Positions 28,956-39,478 of a stretch of 64,000 nt of DNA are shown here, in pieces; position 1 is the stretch's first letter; the number at the start of each line of letters is the position of its first letter. Source of the DNA: Colwellia sp. (lineage in GTDB: Bacteria > Pseudomonadota > Gammaproteobacteria > Enterobacterales > Alteromonadaceae); assembly GCA_022969175.1 (NCBI GenBank), contig JALJPB010000006.1:1-64000 (forward strand). Direction: 5' to 3'. Both the position numbers and the translations under genes were made by a program. The notes under the pieces were generated by a model that worked only from the letters and a program-made list of their open reading frames with translations, was not told the origin of the DNA and did no database searches.

Positions 28956-31079
28956 ATGACAGGGATTTCGAACGGAAAATTTAGCTTTATAGAGTTTGAA
29001 GCTATTCCACAGGCAAATATATTAATAAAAAAACAACTTGAAAAGCGCATTGAGCCCAAAGTAATGGCTTTATTAATATTACTAGCAAGCCGGAGTGGCA
29101 CTGTTGTTACTCGGGGAGAGATTTTAGAAGAGCTATGGCCAAACATCGTTGTTGGTGACGAAGTTATTTCTCAGTTAATCTATTCACTTCGCAATGCTTT
29201 AGCAGATGATGCAAAAAATCCAAAATACATAGAAACGATTCCTAAAAGAGGTTATCGATTTATTGCCGAAGTAAAGATTACGGAGACTGAAACAAAGAGT
29301 GGCTTGCGGGTAAAACAACACAGTGATGTCTTAGAAATAAAAAGTAAAATAAATTTTAAATTGAAATGGCTATTCAGTAATTTATTTTTATTACTTTTAG
29401 CGATAAGTATTTATTGGTTTTATAATAATGCTTATTTACAAAAATCAGTCAGTTCCCGCGCAATTGCCAACATTTTACCTGTTACACAAGATGTTGGCGT
29501 AGAAGATGATTTTAGCTTTCATGAAAAGCACAATAAAATGGTCTATGTTCGCTCCCTAGAGCAACAAGTTGATATTTATGTCAAAACACTCGGTACGAAT
29601 CAGCCACAACAAATTACTAATGATGATTGGGTTGAGTCATCTCCTTTATGGATTGACAGTCGAACGTTGGTTTATATTCGAAAAAAATCGGGTCAGTTTC
29701 AAATTATTCGCCAGCTCCTTAACCAAGATATTGAAATTGTTTATGAGTCTAAGAAGGCTATCTTCAATTTGGTAAAAAAAACAAATGAACCAGATGCGGT
29801 AACATTTACTGAATTTGACGATTATCAACATAATAGATTATATGAATTAAAATCATTAAATCTTGTAAGCAATCAAGTAACGTATCTGCATGACTCAGTG
29901 CTAAATTTACCCGGTAACATTGGGCGGGCAATATATTCTTTAGATGGCGATAGCCTTTACTTTTTTGATGCGAGTAATGACGTCAAACATATCATTGCTT
30001 TAGATCTTCAAAGCAGTCAATACACAACTATCAGTAAACAGTTTACTTGGGTAGATCACATTGCCTTACTTGACCCAGATCACTTGCTAATTTCAGGCGA
30101 AATGTCAGCTACTAAAGGCGTTTGGCAGTTAAATATAAATGATCAGTCTATCAAGAGCGTGCTACTGAGTACTAGTGGACGACGTATTGTTCAAGCTGCA
30201 TTTAAGCAAGATCAAATTTATTACGCTACTTACAAAGCCTCTATTAATCAGTTTGTTGCTGACACTGAGCATCAAACTGTAGAGCCGTTAACCAAGTTAA
30301 ATAGTGATGCAAATGAACTCTCTGGTATTTATTCAAAAGATAATAGCATTATATATTTTGTCTCTAATCGCACTGGATATTATGAAATATGGTCTTACAC
30401 TATTGGTACTCAGCAAACAGAACAAATCACTCAATTACAAGCAAACTCTATTTACAGACCTGTTTTGTCTCATACAGAAAAATACTTTGCAGTAGTTTAT
30501 GAAAAAGAAAGTTTGATACTTTCAATAATTTCACTAGCAACAGGAAAGCCTATCAGTGAAAACAATATTCCTAGTATGAAATTTCCATTAGCATGGAGCA
30601 GAGACGATAGCAGTATTTATGTTAGTGAACACATAAAACAGGTCAATATTTACCAGTACGACCGTGAGACTTTACAGCCTAAGTTAATACAGAAAAATGC
30701 AGGGCTATTTGCACAAGAAAGTTTTGATGAAGAAAGTATTATCTTAGTTGATTATAAACTAGGAAGCTTGATCACAAAAAACCTTAAAAATGAGACCATA
30801 ACTAAGCTTAATAATTCTATAGCCAATATAGATTCGTTAGGACCTGGAGAGTTTAAAGTGGTTGAACAATCCACTTTTTCGGTGAAAAAGCATGGCGGAA
30901 AAAGGCAAATACAGATTGCACCATTAGGCAGTGATGAATTCGGTTCTGTTAGCAAAATAATAATGGACTTGCCTGATTGGTCTCGAGTAACCGATTTCAA
31001 TGATAACGGTACTAAAGCTATATTTTTCAAAGCAAGCCCACCAGAGGGCAATATTATGAAGATTCAATATGATAAATAA
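28956..31079 (+). CDS. CadC-like membrane transcription regulator with propeller sensor
   Basis: A 707-residue one-component regulator. Residues 10-110 are an OmpR/PhoB-type winged helix ([20 protein letters not shown], then NALADDAKNPKYIETIPKRG). A single membrane helix follows at about 130-150 (LFSNLFLLLLAISIYWFY). The remaining 550 residues, outside the inner membrane, carry TolB/WD40-like repeats (for example IYSKDNSIIYFVSNRTGYYE with IWSYTIG), forming a propeller. This is the CadC plan: periplasmic sensing, direct DNA control. Its likely targets are its neighbours, the divergent SnoaL lipoprotein and the downstream outer-membrane-like gene. Confidence 0.88.
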   Translation: MTGISNGKFSFIEFEAIPQANILIKKQLEKRIEPKVMALLILLASRSGTVVTRGEILEELWPNIVVGDEVISQLIYSLRNALADDAKNPKYIETIPKRGYRFIAEVKITETETKSGLRVKQHSDVLEIKSKINFKLKWLFSNLFLLLLAISIYWFYNNAYLQKSVSSRAIANILPVTQDVGVEDDFSFHEKHNKMVYVRSLEQQVDIYVKTLGTNQPQQITNDDWVESSPLWIDSRTLVYIRKKSGQFQIIRQLLNQDIEIVYESKKAIFNLVKKTNEPDAVTFTEFDDYQHNRLYELKSLNLVSNQVTYLHDSVLNLPGNIGRAIYSLDGDSLYFFDASNDVKHIIALDLQSSQYTTISKQFTWVDHIALLDPDHLLISGEMSATKGVWQLNINDQSIKSVLLSTSGRRIVQAAFKQDQIYYATYKASINQFVADTEHQTVEPLTKLNSDANELSGIYSKDNSIIYFVSNRTGYYEIWSYTIGTQQTEQITQLQANSIYRPVLSHTEKYFAVVYEKESLILSIISLATGKPISENNIPSMKFPLAWSRDDSSIYVSEHIKQVNIYQYDRETLQPKLIQKNAGLFAQESFDEESIILVDYKLGSLITKNLKNETITKLNNSIANIDSLGPGEFKVVEQSTFSVKKHGGKRQIQIAPLGSDEFGSVSKIIMDLPDWSRVTDFNDNGTKAIFFKASPPEGNIMKIQYDK

Positions 31080-31144
31080 TTGTATTTGTATTTTTAAACA
31101 GATAAAGTGCATCCGATATAATACTTAATACAAGGATGTACTGC

Positions 31145-32059
31145 ATGAGGTTAATTAACCTAGCATTTTTAATACCTGCAATTTTATCGGTGAGCTCTGT
31201 AAAGGCCGAAACCTATCAATCATTTTCCACTATTGGCTATTTTGAGAATGAATATGGCGACAACTTAACTAATAGTGATAGCATTTTATTAGCTACTCAG
31301 TATTACTTTGATAAAAGAATGTCGTTAGGTCCTTTTAATGAGTTTAATTATATTAATACTATTAGTTCTGTTTCTGTGAGTTATGCTAAAAGTAATTATG
31401 AAACTAACTTTCCTTCAAAATATCAAATAACTAATTCGAAAACCAAAACTGATAATTTCACTATTGGTGGTGAATGGTTTGTTGGTGATTTTTTAGTGGG
31501 AGCCGGCTATTCATATAATCATTGGGAAAGTGAAAATTGTGTATTGCTTTGTGATAATGATTTAGATACCTATCGAATGACCCTAGGTTATCTAATTTCA
31601 GACAACTTGTTAGTCAAAGTGAATACTGTTGTAGCTGCAGATTATGATACTCGCTATACCTTTGATGTAAATTACAATCTGCAACTTAATCAATTAGACT
31701 ATGTTGGCTTTGGTTATAATAGCAATGAGGACTTTGATTATCATCACTTATCCGCTAGATATTTTATGGCATTATCATCAGAAAGTTTCCTAACATTGGG
31801 AGGGAGTTATCTTATTAATAACGTTAAAATCGAAACTGGTTCTGGTTCAATTGATTTTGATGATGTTTGGGGTGCTAATATTGGTTATTACTTTAATCAA
31901 GCCACTTCTATTTCAGCTAATTATGGTAATGATGATTCCTATGGTTTGAGTGCCAATCACTTTTTTAATAAAAACTATTCACTTGGTATTAACTACCACA
32001 CTATCCGCACTGGTGAAGACTCAAATTCTATCAGTGCCACTTTTATGGCTCAATTTTAG
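31145..32059 (+). CDS. Putative outer-membrane beta-barrel protein
   Basis: A 304-residue exported protein with signal peptide (cleavage after SVKA). The rest is alternating-residue beta strands rich in Tyr, Asn, Gly and Asp (TLGYLISDNLLVKVNTVVAA, SFLTLGGSYLINNV) and it ends in SATFMAQF, with the terminal Phe typical of outer-membrane barrels. I use ATG 31145: AAGGA (31132-31136) lies 8 bases before it, whereas the upstream ATG overlaps that site. The gene follows the CadC-like regulator by 65 bases. A decayed copy of its 3' third lies at 27318-27572. Pore or ligand is unknown. Confidence 0.8.
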   Translation: MRLINLAFLIPAILSVSSVKAETYQSFSTIGYFENEYGDNLTNSDSILLATQYYFDKRMSLGPFNEFNYINTISSVSVSYAKSNYETNFPSKYQITNSKTKTDNFTIGGEWFVGDFLVGAGYSYNHWESENCVLLCDNDLDTYRMTLGYLISDNLLVKVNTVVAADYDTRYTFDVNYNLQLNQLDYVGFGYNSNEDFDYHHLSARYFMALSSESFLTLGGSYLINNVKIETGSGSIDFDDVWGANIGYYFNQATSISANYGNDDSYGLSANHFFNKNYSLGINYHTIRTGEDSNSISATFMAQF

Positions 32060-32126
32060 TCATCAGTAAGATAAGCAGGACATATTCTTTCTTGCTTACC
32101 TCGCTATATTTGTATTTAGTCTCTAC

Positions 32127-33368
32127 TTAAACCTTAACCTTCATATTATCAGAAGCTTCGAGCATGGCATGCATTAATACATTACAGCCTGCTTCACATT
32201 GCTCAGCCGTAGTATCCTCAATTTCTGCATGGCTAATACCATCTTTACACGGAGTAAATACCATACCAGAAGGCACTATGTCGGCCATGTAGCATGCGTC
32301 ATGTCCAGCACCGGCAAAAATATCCATATGGCTATAACCACATTTTTTTGCAGCTATTTTTACATTATCTGATGCATTAAATTCTACTGGCTCAAAATAC
32401 CAAAAATGGTCGACATCAATTTCTAAATTACTTTCTTGAGCTAAGTTTTTGCAATAACCTTGTAACTCGTCATCCATTTTAGCCAATACCACCGGATCAG
32501 GGTTACGTAAATCAGCACTAAATTTTACACTACCGGGAATGGTATTTCGTGAATTTGGATATACCTCCATAAAACCAACGGTACCTAAACCGTTAGGTGG
32601 ATTATTGTGGGCAATATTATTAATTTCACAAACAATTTTACTTGCCGCTAACATGGCGTCATAGCGCAAGTGCATTGGTGTTGACCCTGCATGTGACTCT
32701 CGTCCAGTGATGCTGATATCGTACCAACGAATGCCTTGACCTAAACGTACCACTCCAATCATTTTATCTTCATCTTCTAAGATAGGGCCTTGCTCGATAT
32801 GTGTTTCAAAAAAAGCGCCTATGTTGCGACTGCCGGGTTCTTCTTCACCTAAATAACCAATTTTTTCTAGTTCATCTTTAAGTACTAAACCGTCGACATC
32901 CGTTTTTGCTAACTCAACCGCTAGATCAAAGCGGCCAACATAAACACCTGAGCCTTGCATGGCTGGCTGAAAACGTGAACCTTCTTCATTGGTCCAAACG
33001 GTGAATTCAAAAGGGGCATTCGTTGCAATATTATTTTCAGTGAGGGTTCTTAAAACTTCTAGGCCGGCAAGGACGCCAAATACACCATCAAATTTACCAC
33101 CCGTTGGCTGGGTATCTAAATGACTACCAGTAACTACCGCAGGCAAATTGGAATTTTTGCCTTCACGGCGAGCAAAAATATTGCCCATTTTATCTACCGT
33201 AACGGTACAACCTTCTGCTTTACACCATTTTACAAATAAGTCACGAGCTTGGCCGTCTAACGCTGTCGCTGCTAATCGTTTACAGCCGCCTTTTTGTGTT
33301 GCGCCAATCTTTGCCATTTCCATTAAACTGTTCCAGAGTCGGTCTTTGTTTATCCTTAAATCTTTCAT
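32127..33368 (-). CDS. M20-type N-carbamoyl-amidohydrolase (beta-ureidopropionase/PydC-like)
   Basis: A 413-residue cytoplasmic metal-dependent amidase. Metal-site motifs: GSHLDTQPTGGKFDGVFG (His and Asp), TNEEGSRF (Glu-Glu), FETHIEQGPIL (His) and GAGHDACYMA (His). These mark the hydantoinase/carbamoylase group, which includes allantoate amidohydrolase and the bacterial beta-ureidopropionases. In this operon the likely substrate is N-carbamoyl-beta-alanine or its methyl form, the third step of reductive pyrimidine breakdown, giving beta-alanine, CO2 and ammonia. Its start overlaps the permease stop (4 bases). Last gene of the operon. Confidence 0.88.
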   Translation of the reverse strand: MKDLRINKDRLWNSLMEMAKIGATQKGGCKRLAATALDGQARDLFVKWCKAEGCTVTVDKMGNIFARREGKNSNLPAVVTGSHLDTQPTGGKFDGVFGVLAGLEVLRTLTENNIATNAPFEFTVWTNEEGSRFQPAMQGSGVYVGRFDLAVELAKTDVDGLVLKDELEKIGYLGEEEPGSRNIGAFFETHIEQGPILEDEDKMIGVVRLGQGIRWYDISITGRESHAGSTPMHLRYDAMLAASKIVCEINNIAHNNPPNGLGTVGFMEVYPNSRNTIPGSVKFSADLRNPDPVVLAKMDDELQGYCKNLAQESNLEIDVDHFWYFEPVEFNASDNVKIAAKKCGYSHMDIFAGAGHDACYMADIVPSGMVFTPCKDGISHAEIEDTTAEQCEAGCNVLMHAMLEASDNMKVKV

Positions 33369-34861
33369 GAGTTAACCTTCTTAAACTTTAAAATATAATA
33401 AATAAATGCGCCAAATAATGAGCCGGTAAACCAGCCATAATTATAGAACCAATGTAATTTTCCGGTACTTAATGAAAAGATGGTTAAAGCTACCGGAATT
33501 AAAAAAGCGATTAATCCTTGCACGTTAACATTTGGGTATACACCCCCTTGTTTATACAAGGAAACTAAGTCTAATTGCTGTTTATTAATAACAAAATAAT
33601 CGACAATCATGATGCCGGCGATGGGCCCTAGTAGGCTTGAGTAACCTAATAACCAATTGGAATATAATGCTTCAACACTAACGTCTGATTCTATCCAGTG
33701 CATTTTTTTTAATAACTCCCAGCTCATCATTAATACGCCAATTAAACCGGTTAACAGTACACCGCGTTTTTCATTGATAAATTTAGGTGCAACATTTTGA
33801 AAGTCATTTGTCGGAGAAACAATGTTTGCCGCGCTATTGGTTGATAAGGTTGCAATAATTATCAGTACCATGGCTATTCCTACCATTAAAGGGTTGTCTA
33901 TTTTACCAATTAAGTTGATTGGATCAGAGATGGTTTCACCCACTAAAGTACTTGATGCAGCCGTTAAAACCACGCCTAAAGCGGCGAAGAAAAACATCGT
34001 TAATGGTAGACCTAATACTTGTCCGATAATTTGATCTTTTTGTGATTTAACAAAACGACTAAAATCAGGAATATTCAAACTTAACGTTGCCCAGAAACCT
34101 ACCATAGCCGTGATACCAGCCATTAAATAGGGAGCCGCACTGTCAGTTTCTGGTCGGTTGGCTTTAGTGGCAAGAATCTCTGTTAGGTTAATTTGTGGAA
34201 AAGCCCACATCATTAAACCAATGCCAACAGCTAGTAAAATTGGTGCTGACCAGTTTTCTAATTGTTTAATTGAATCCGCACCTTTTATTACCACATAAAG
34301 GTTTAAGGCTAAAAACATAAAAAAGCCATAAACTTCACCAACACTACCCAGAGAAGCCCAGCTGGTAGAAAGTTCAGATAGTAATAAGTGGCAGGCGATG
34401 CCACCAAACAAGGTTTGAATACCAAACCAGCCACAAGCGACGATGGCACGGATTAAACAGGGGATATTTGAGCCATAAAGACCAAAAGAGCTGCGTAATA
34501 AAATAGGAAAGGGAATACCATACTTTGTCCCCGCAAAGGCATTAAGTGTTAAGGGGATCAGCACAATCACGTTAGCCACTAATATGGTAAATAGCGCTTC
34601 CATTACAGATAAGCCAAAATAGGCAGTTAATACTCCGCCAAGAGTATAGGTAGGGACACAAATTGCCATACCTATCCATAGTGCAGCGACATTACCTTTA
34701 TGCCATGTGCGTTGGCTTATTTTTGTCGGCGCAATATCATCGTTGTATAAGGGGCTGTCTCGAACATCACTTTGTACTTCTAACTCGACAAACTCCCCCC
34801 TTTGAACAACTTTTGAACCCGAATTTGCATTATTATTGTTGTCACTCTGGTCGTTTTCCAT
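33365..34861 (-). CDS. NCS1-family nucleobase permease
   Basis: A 498-residue inner-membrane carrier with about 12 helices and a polar N-terminus of some 45 residues. Family marks: KGNVAALWIGMAICVPTYTL in the first helix, GIPFPILLRSSFGLYGSNIP in the third, and SLNIPDFSRFVKS between the sixth and seventh. The NCS1 group carries cytosine, uracil, allantoin or hydantoins. Placed between preA and the amidohydrolase, it most likely brings in uracil, thymine or dihydropyrimidines. Cation-coupled transport is family knowledge. Confidence 0.9.
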   Translation of the reverse strand: MENDQSDNNNNANSGSKVVQRGEFVELEVQSDVRDSPLYNDDIAPTKISQRTWHKGNVAALWIGMAICVPTYTLGGVLTAYFGLSVMEALFTILVANVIVLIPLTLNAFAGTKYGIPFPILLRSSFGLYGSNIPCLIRAIVACGWFGIQTLFGGIACHLLLSELSTSWASLGSVGEVYGFFMFLALNLYVVIKGADSIKQLENWSAPILLAVGIGLMMWAFPQINLTEILATKANRPETDSAAPYLMAGITAMVGFWATLSLNIPDFSRFVKSQKDQIIGQVLGLPLTMFFFAALGVVLTAASSTLVGETISDPINLIGKIDNPLMVGIAMVLIIIATLSTNSAANIVSPTNDFQNVAPKFINEKRGVLLTGLIGVLMMSWELLKKMHWIESDVSVEALYSNWLLGYSSLLGPIAGIMIVDYFVINKQQLDLVSLYKQGGVYPNVNVQGLIAFLIPVALTIFSLSTGKLHWFYNYGWFTGSLFGAFIYYILKFKKVNS

Positions 34862-34888
34862 GTTATTCCTTACTTTAAAATGATTTGC

Positions 34889-36169
34889 CTATGGCTTTTC
34901 CCTATAAGGGTTTGCAGGGTGGTGTAACCAACTTAAATGTGGTTGGCCGGTATCAATATCTTTCATTACTATAGCATTGGGCTCTGGGCAGGTAATTTCA
35001 CATAAGTTACAGCCAACACATTCTTCGTCAATTACCGTATACTCGCGATTACCAATGTCACCAGTTTTTAAAATAGCTTGATGAGAGGTATCTTCGCAAG
35101 CGGCAAAACACCGTCCGCACTGAATACAGGCATCTTGATTGATATGTGCGATGCGTTTGTAATTCATGTTTAGATGTTTCCAGTCCGTGGTGTTTGGAAT
35201 GGCCATGCGACTAAAATCACTAATGTTTTGGTAGCCTTTTTTCTCCATCCAATCACTTAAACCATCACATAAGTCATCAATAATCTTAAAACCATACAAC
35301 ATGGCGGCAGTACAAACTTGCACATTGCTCGCGCCTAACGAGATAAACTCTGCGGCGTCACGCCAATTTGATATCCCGCCAATGCCTGAAATGGGTAAGG
35401 TAGCTGTTTCTGGATTTCGGGCGATTTCTGAAACCATACTTAAAGCAATTGGTTTAACCGCTGAGCCACAATAACCGCCATGAGTACCTTTACCATCAAC
35501 ACTAGGCTCAGGCGACATAGTTTCTAAATTTACTGAGGTGATAGAGTTTATGGTATTAATTAAACTTACCGCATCAGCACCGCCACGCCAAGCCGCTTCA
35601 GCAGGTTTTCGGACATCGGTAATATTGGGTGTTAATTTAACAATCACTGGTAGTGAGCAATACTGCTTACACCAGCGTGTTACCATTTCAATGTATTCAG
35701 GCACTTGGCCAACGGCTGCACCCATTCCTCGTTCAGGCATACCATGAGGACAGCCAAAGTTAAGCTCTATGCCATCTGCACCGGTGGCTTCTACTAGAGG
35801 TAAAATGTTTTTCCATGCTTCTTCCTCACATGGCACCATAAGTGAAACAATAATGACCCTGTCTGGCCAATCTTTTTTAACTTGGGTGATCTCATCTAAG
35901 TTTATTTGCAGTGGACGATCGGTAATCAATTCAATATTGTTAAAGCCGACAACTTGCCGATTTTGACCATAATGAACACCATAGCGAGATGAAACATTAA
36001 TGGGGGCAGGGTCTTCACCTAAGGTTTTCCAAACCACGCCGCCCCAGCCAGCTTCAAAAGCACGAATAACATTGTAAGCTTTATCGGTTGGCGGCGCTGA
36101 AGCTAGCCAAAAAGGATTAATTGATTTTATGCCGATGAATTCACAGGCTAAGTTTGCGTTCTTTTTCAT
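34889..36169 (-). CDS. preA: NAD-dependent dihydropyrimidine dehydrogenase subunit PreA
   Basis: A 426-residue cytoplasmic subunit that reduces uracil and thymine to their 5,6-dihydro forms. An FMN barrel fills residues 1-320, with the active-site loop NFGCPHGMPERGMGAAVGQ carrying the general-acid Cys. The C-terminus has two 4Fe-4S clusters, CIQCGRCFAAC and CVGCNLCEITCPEP, which take electrons from PreT. Length matches E. coli PreA. It lies 23 bases after preT. Confidence 0.95.
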   Translation of the reverse strand: MKKNANLACEFIGIKSINPFWLASAPPTDKAYNVIRAFEAGWGGVVWKTLGEDPAPINVSSRYGVHYGQNRQVVGFNNIELITDRPLQINLDEITQVKKDWPDRVIIVSLMVPCEEEAWKNILPLVEATGADGIELNFGCPHGMPERGMGAAVGQVPEYIEMVTRWCKQYCSLPVIVKLTPNITDVRKPAEAAWRGGADAVSLINTINSITSVNLETMSPEPSVDGKGTHGGYCGSAVKPIALSMVSEIARNPETATLPISGIGGISNWRDAAEFISLGASNVQVCTAAMLYGFKIIDDLCDGLSDWMEKKGYQNISDFSRMAIPNTTDWKHLNMNYKRIAHINQDACIQCGRCFAACEDTSHQAILKTGDIGNREYTVIDEECVGCNLCEITCPEPNAIVMKDIDTGQPHLSWLHHPANPYREKP

Positions 36170-36192
36170 AATTGTAATTTCCTAACCTGAGT

Positions 36193-37560
36193 TTATAGTT
36201 GCGTTTTTGGTGCAGTGTTTTTTGATAGTTGCTGATGGATGGCTATTGCAGCTTTGTTACCATGATCAACGGCTTCAACTACTAGGTCTTTACCATTGAT
36301 ACAATCACCACCTGCGAATACACCATTAAGGCTAGTTTGATAATTTTCATTGACGGCTAATCTGCCACGATTATCTAAGTGAGGTTTTTCGCCCCCCCCT
36401 AAAGGTGAGTCTTCAAACTTCTGACCGATAGCTTTAAAAACCACGTCACACTCAATAGAAATAACTTCATCGGTGGTTATTAATTTACCACTGCTATTGA
36501 GCTCCGTTCGGCAAAACTGCATTTCGGTTATTCCTGACTTGTCACCCAGTATCTGTTTGGGCTGAGCATTGCAGATAAAATTAACACCATTTTTCAGTGC
36601 TAATTCTTGTTCATGCTCTGAGGCACCCATCGAGCTTTGGGCACGTCGATAAACTATGGAAACCTGCTCAGCGCCGAGTTTTTTACTTTGTACGGCAATA
36701 TCTATTGCCGTCATGCCTGCGCCAATAACAATCACGCGCCGGCCTACAGGTAAGTTAGCTAAATTGTCTTCTTGTCTTAAATCTCGAATATAAGAGACGG
36801 CGTCTTCAACACCAGCAAGCTCTTCTCCTGGAATATTTAACGCATTAACATCACTCATTCCGATAGCAATAAATACCGCATCATGTTGTTCGCGCAATTG
36901 TGCCAGTGAAATATCGCGTCCTAACGCTTGGCAATATTTAATCTCTATTCCGCCAATTTCTAAAACAAACTCAATTTCTTTTTGGCTGTAATCATCAACC
37001 AATTTGTACTGTGCAATTCCGTATTCATTTAAGCCGCCACTTTTTTCTGCGGCTTCAAAAATTGTTACTTGGTGACCATTTCTCGCCAGTTGATGAGCAC
37101 AACTGAGCCCAGCAGGGCCTGCACCAACAATAGCCACATGTTTTCCGGTATCATTTTCACGAGTGAATGGGTAAGGTAGTGATTTATCTAAACGGTCAAC
37201 AGCGTAACGTTGTAAACGGCCAATTTCTACCGGAGCTTCTTCACAAGTATTTCTGACACAAGCTTGTTCACACAAAGTTTCAGTTGGGCAGACTCGGGCA
37301 CAGCTACCACCGAGAATATTGGCTGACAAAATTTCCTTTGCCGCGCCATGGTTGTTGCCAGTATTAATTTTACGAATAAAAAGTGGGATATCAATATCGG
37401 TAGGACAAGCATCGATACACGGTGCATCATAGCAAAATAAACAACGCTCACTGGCAACCAAAACTTGTTTTTCGGTCAGTGGTGGTGTCATGTCGGAAAA
37501 GTTATCAAATATTTCACTGTTAGGTAATCGATTTGATTTTATATCTTGAGTCATACTCAT
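36193..37560 (-). CDS. preT: NAD-dependent dihydropyrimidine dehydrogenase subunit PreT
   Basis: A 455-residue flavoprotein partner of PreA. The N-terminus has cysteine-rich cluster motifs (CLFCYDAPCIDACP and CARVCPTETLCEQACV), then the FAD fold VGAGPAGLSCAHQLARNGH and the NAD(P) fold VIGAGMTAIDIAV, ending with GVFAGGDCINGKDLVVEA. It passes electrons from NADH to PreA. It is the first gene of the reverse operon. Its promoter, with -35 TTGACC at 37619-37624 and -10 TATATA at 37595-37600, is covered by a RutR-type box. Confidence 0.94.
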   Translation of the reverse strand: MSMTQDIKSNRLPNSEIFDNFSDMTPPLTEKQVLVASERCLFCYDAPCIDACPTDIDIPLFIRKINTGNNHGAAKEILSANILGGSCARVCPTETLCEQACVRNTCEEAPVEIGRLQRYAVDRLDKSLPYPFTRENDTGKHVAIVGAGPAGLSCAHQLARNGHQVTIFEAAEKSGGLNEYGIAQYKLVDDYSQKEIEFVLEIGGIEIKYCQALGRDISLAQLREQHDAVFIAIGMSDVNALNIPGEELAGVEDAVSYIRDLRQEDNLANLPVGRRVIVIGAGMTAIDIAVQSKKLGAEQVSIVYRRAQSSMGASEHEQELALKNGVNFICNAQPKQILGDKSGITEMQFCRTELNSSGKLITTDEVISIECDVVFKAIGQKFEDSPLGGGEKPHLDNRGRLAVNENYQTSLNGVFAGGDCINGKDLVVEAVDHGNKAAIAIHQQLSKNTAPKTQL

Positions 37561-37594
37561 TCCCTGTCCTTGTCTTTAATTATTATTCTATTTA

Positions 37595-37624
37595 TATATA
37601 AAAACATTTTGACCATATGGTCAA
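37595..37624 (-). promoter_or_regulatory. RutR-type operator on the preT promoter
   Basis: TTGACCATATGGTCAA at 37609-37624 is a perfect 16-base palindrome and equals the published E. coli RutR consensus TTGACCAnnTGGTCAA. On the reverse strand its first half is also a -35 element, 18 bases before TATATA (37595-37600). A bound TetR-type repressor would block preT, and pyrimidines would release it. No rutR gene is in the window. The rest of the 326-base gap to 37887 shows no gene and no second box. Confidence 0.85.
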
Positions 37625-37853
37625 GTTTAATTTAGTATGGAGATTAAATATAAAAGCACAAACAATAAACTATAGTTAATTCAGCGTATTAGATTGTAGG
37701 TGTAGTATTCAGTATAGATGCTAATGAAATTTTTTGATGATTTATTGTTTAATAAACGAAGAAAAAACAACGGTAATCGCTTTGTTAATGAGCGACTGAG
37801 GCAAAGAGAAAGGTACTAAATTATATTTTTGTGCCTGACGTTAAAGCCGTTAG

Positions 37854-39329
<1,476 letters not shown>

Positions 39330-39478
39330 TATCGCATAGATGCAACCGCTTATCGCAATGAGACTTCGCCGTTAAACAAAACTGTGTTATTTTCTGAAAC
39401 ATAATAGGTTGAGTTACTTGTTTATTAAACAGGCAATGGCCTATCTCATTTTAATAACATTTGTTTAAAGGCGATTTT

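Noticed and set aside
39461-39478. Upstream start of the DPP IV-like gene
   Set aside because: It overlaps the AAAGGCG ribosome site and adds residues before a good lipoprotein signal; ATG 39479 is preferred.
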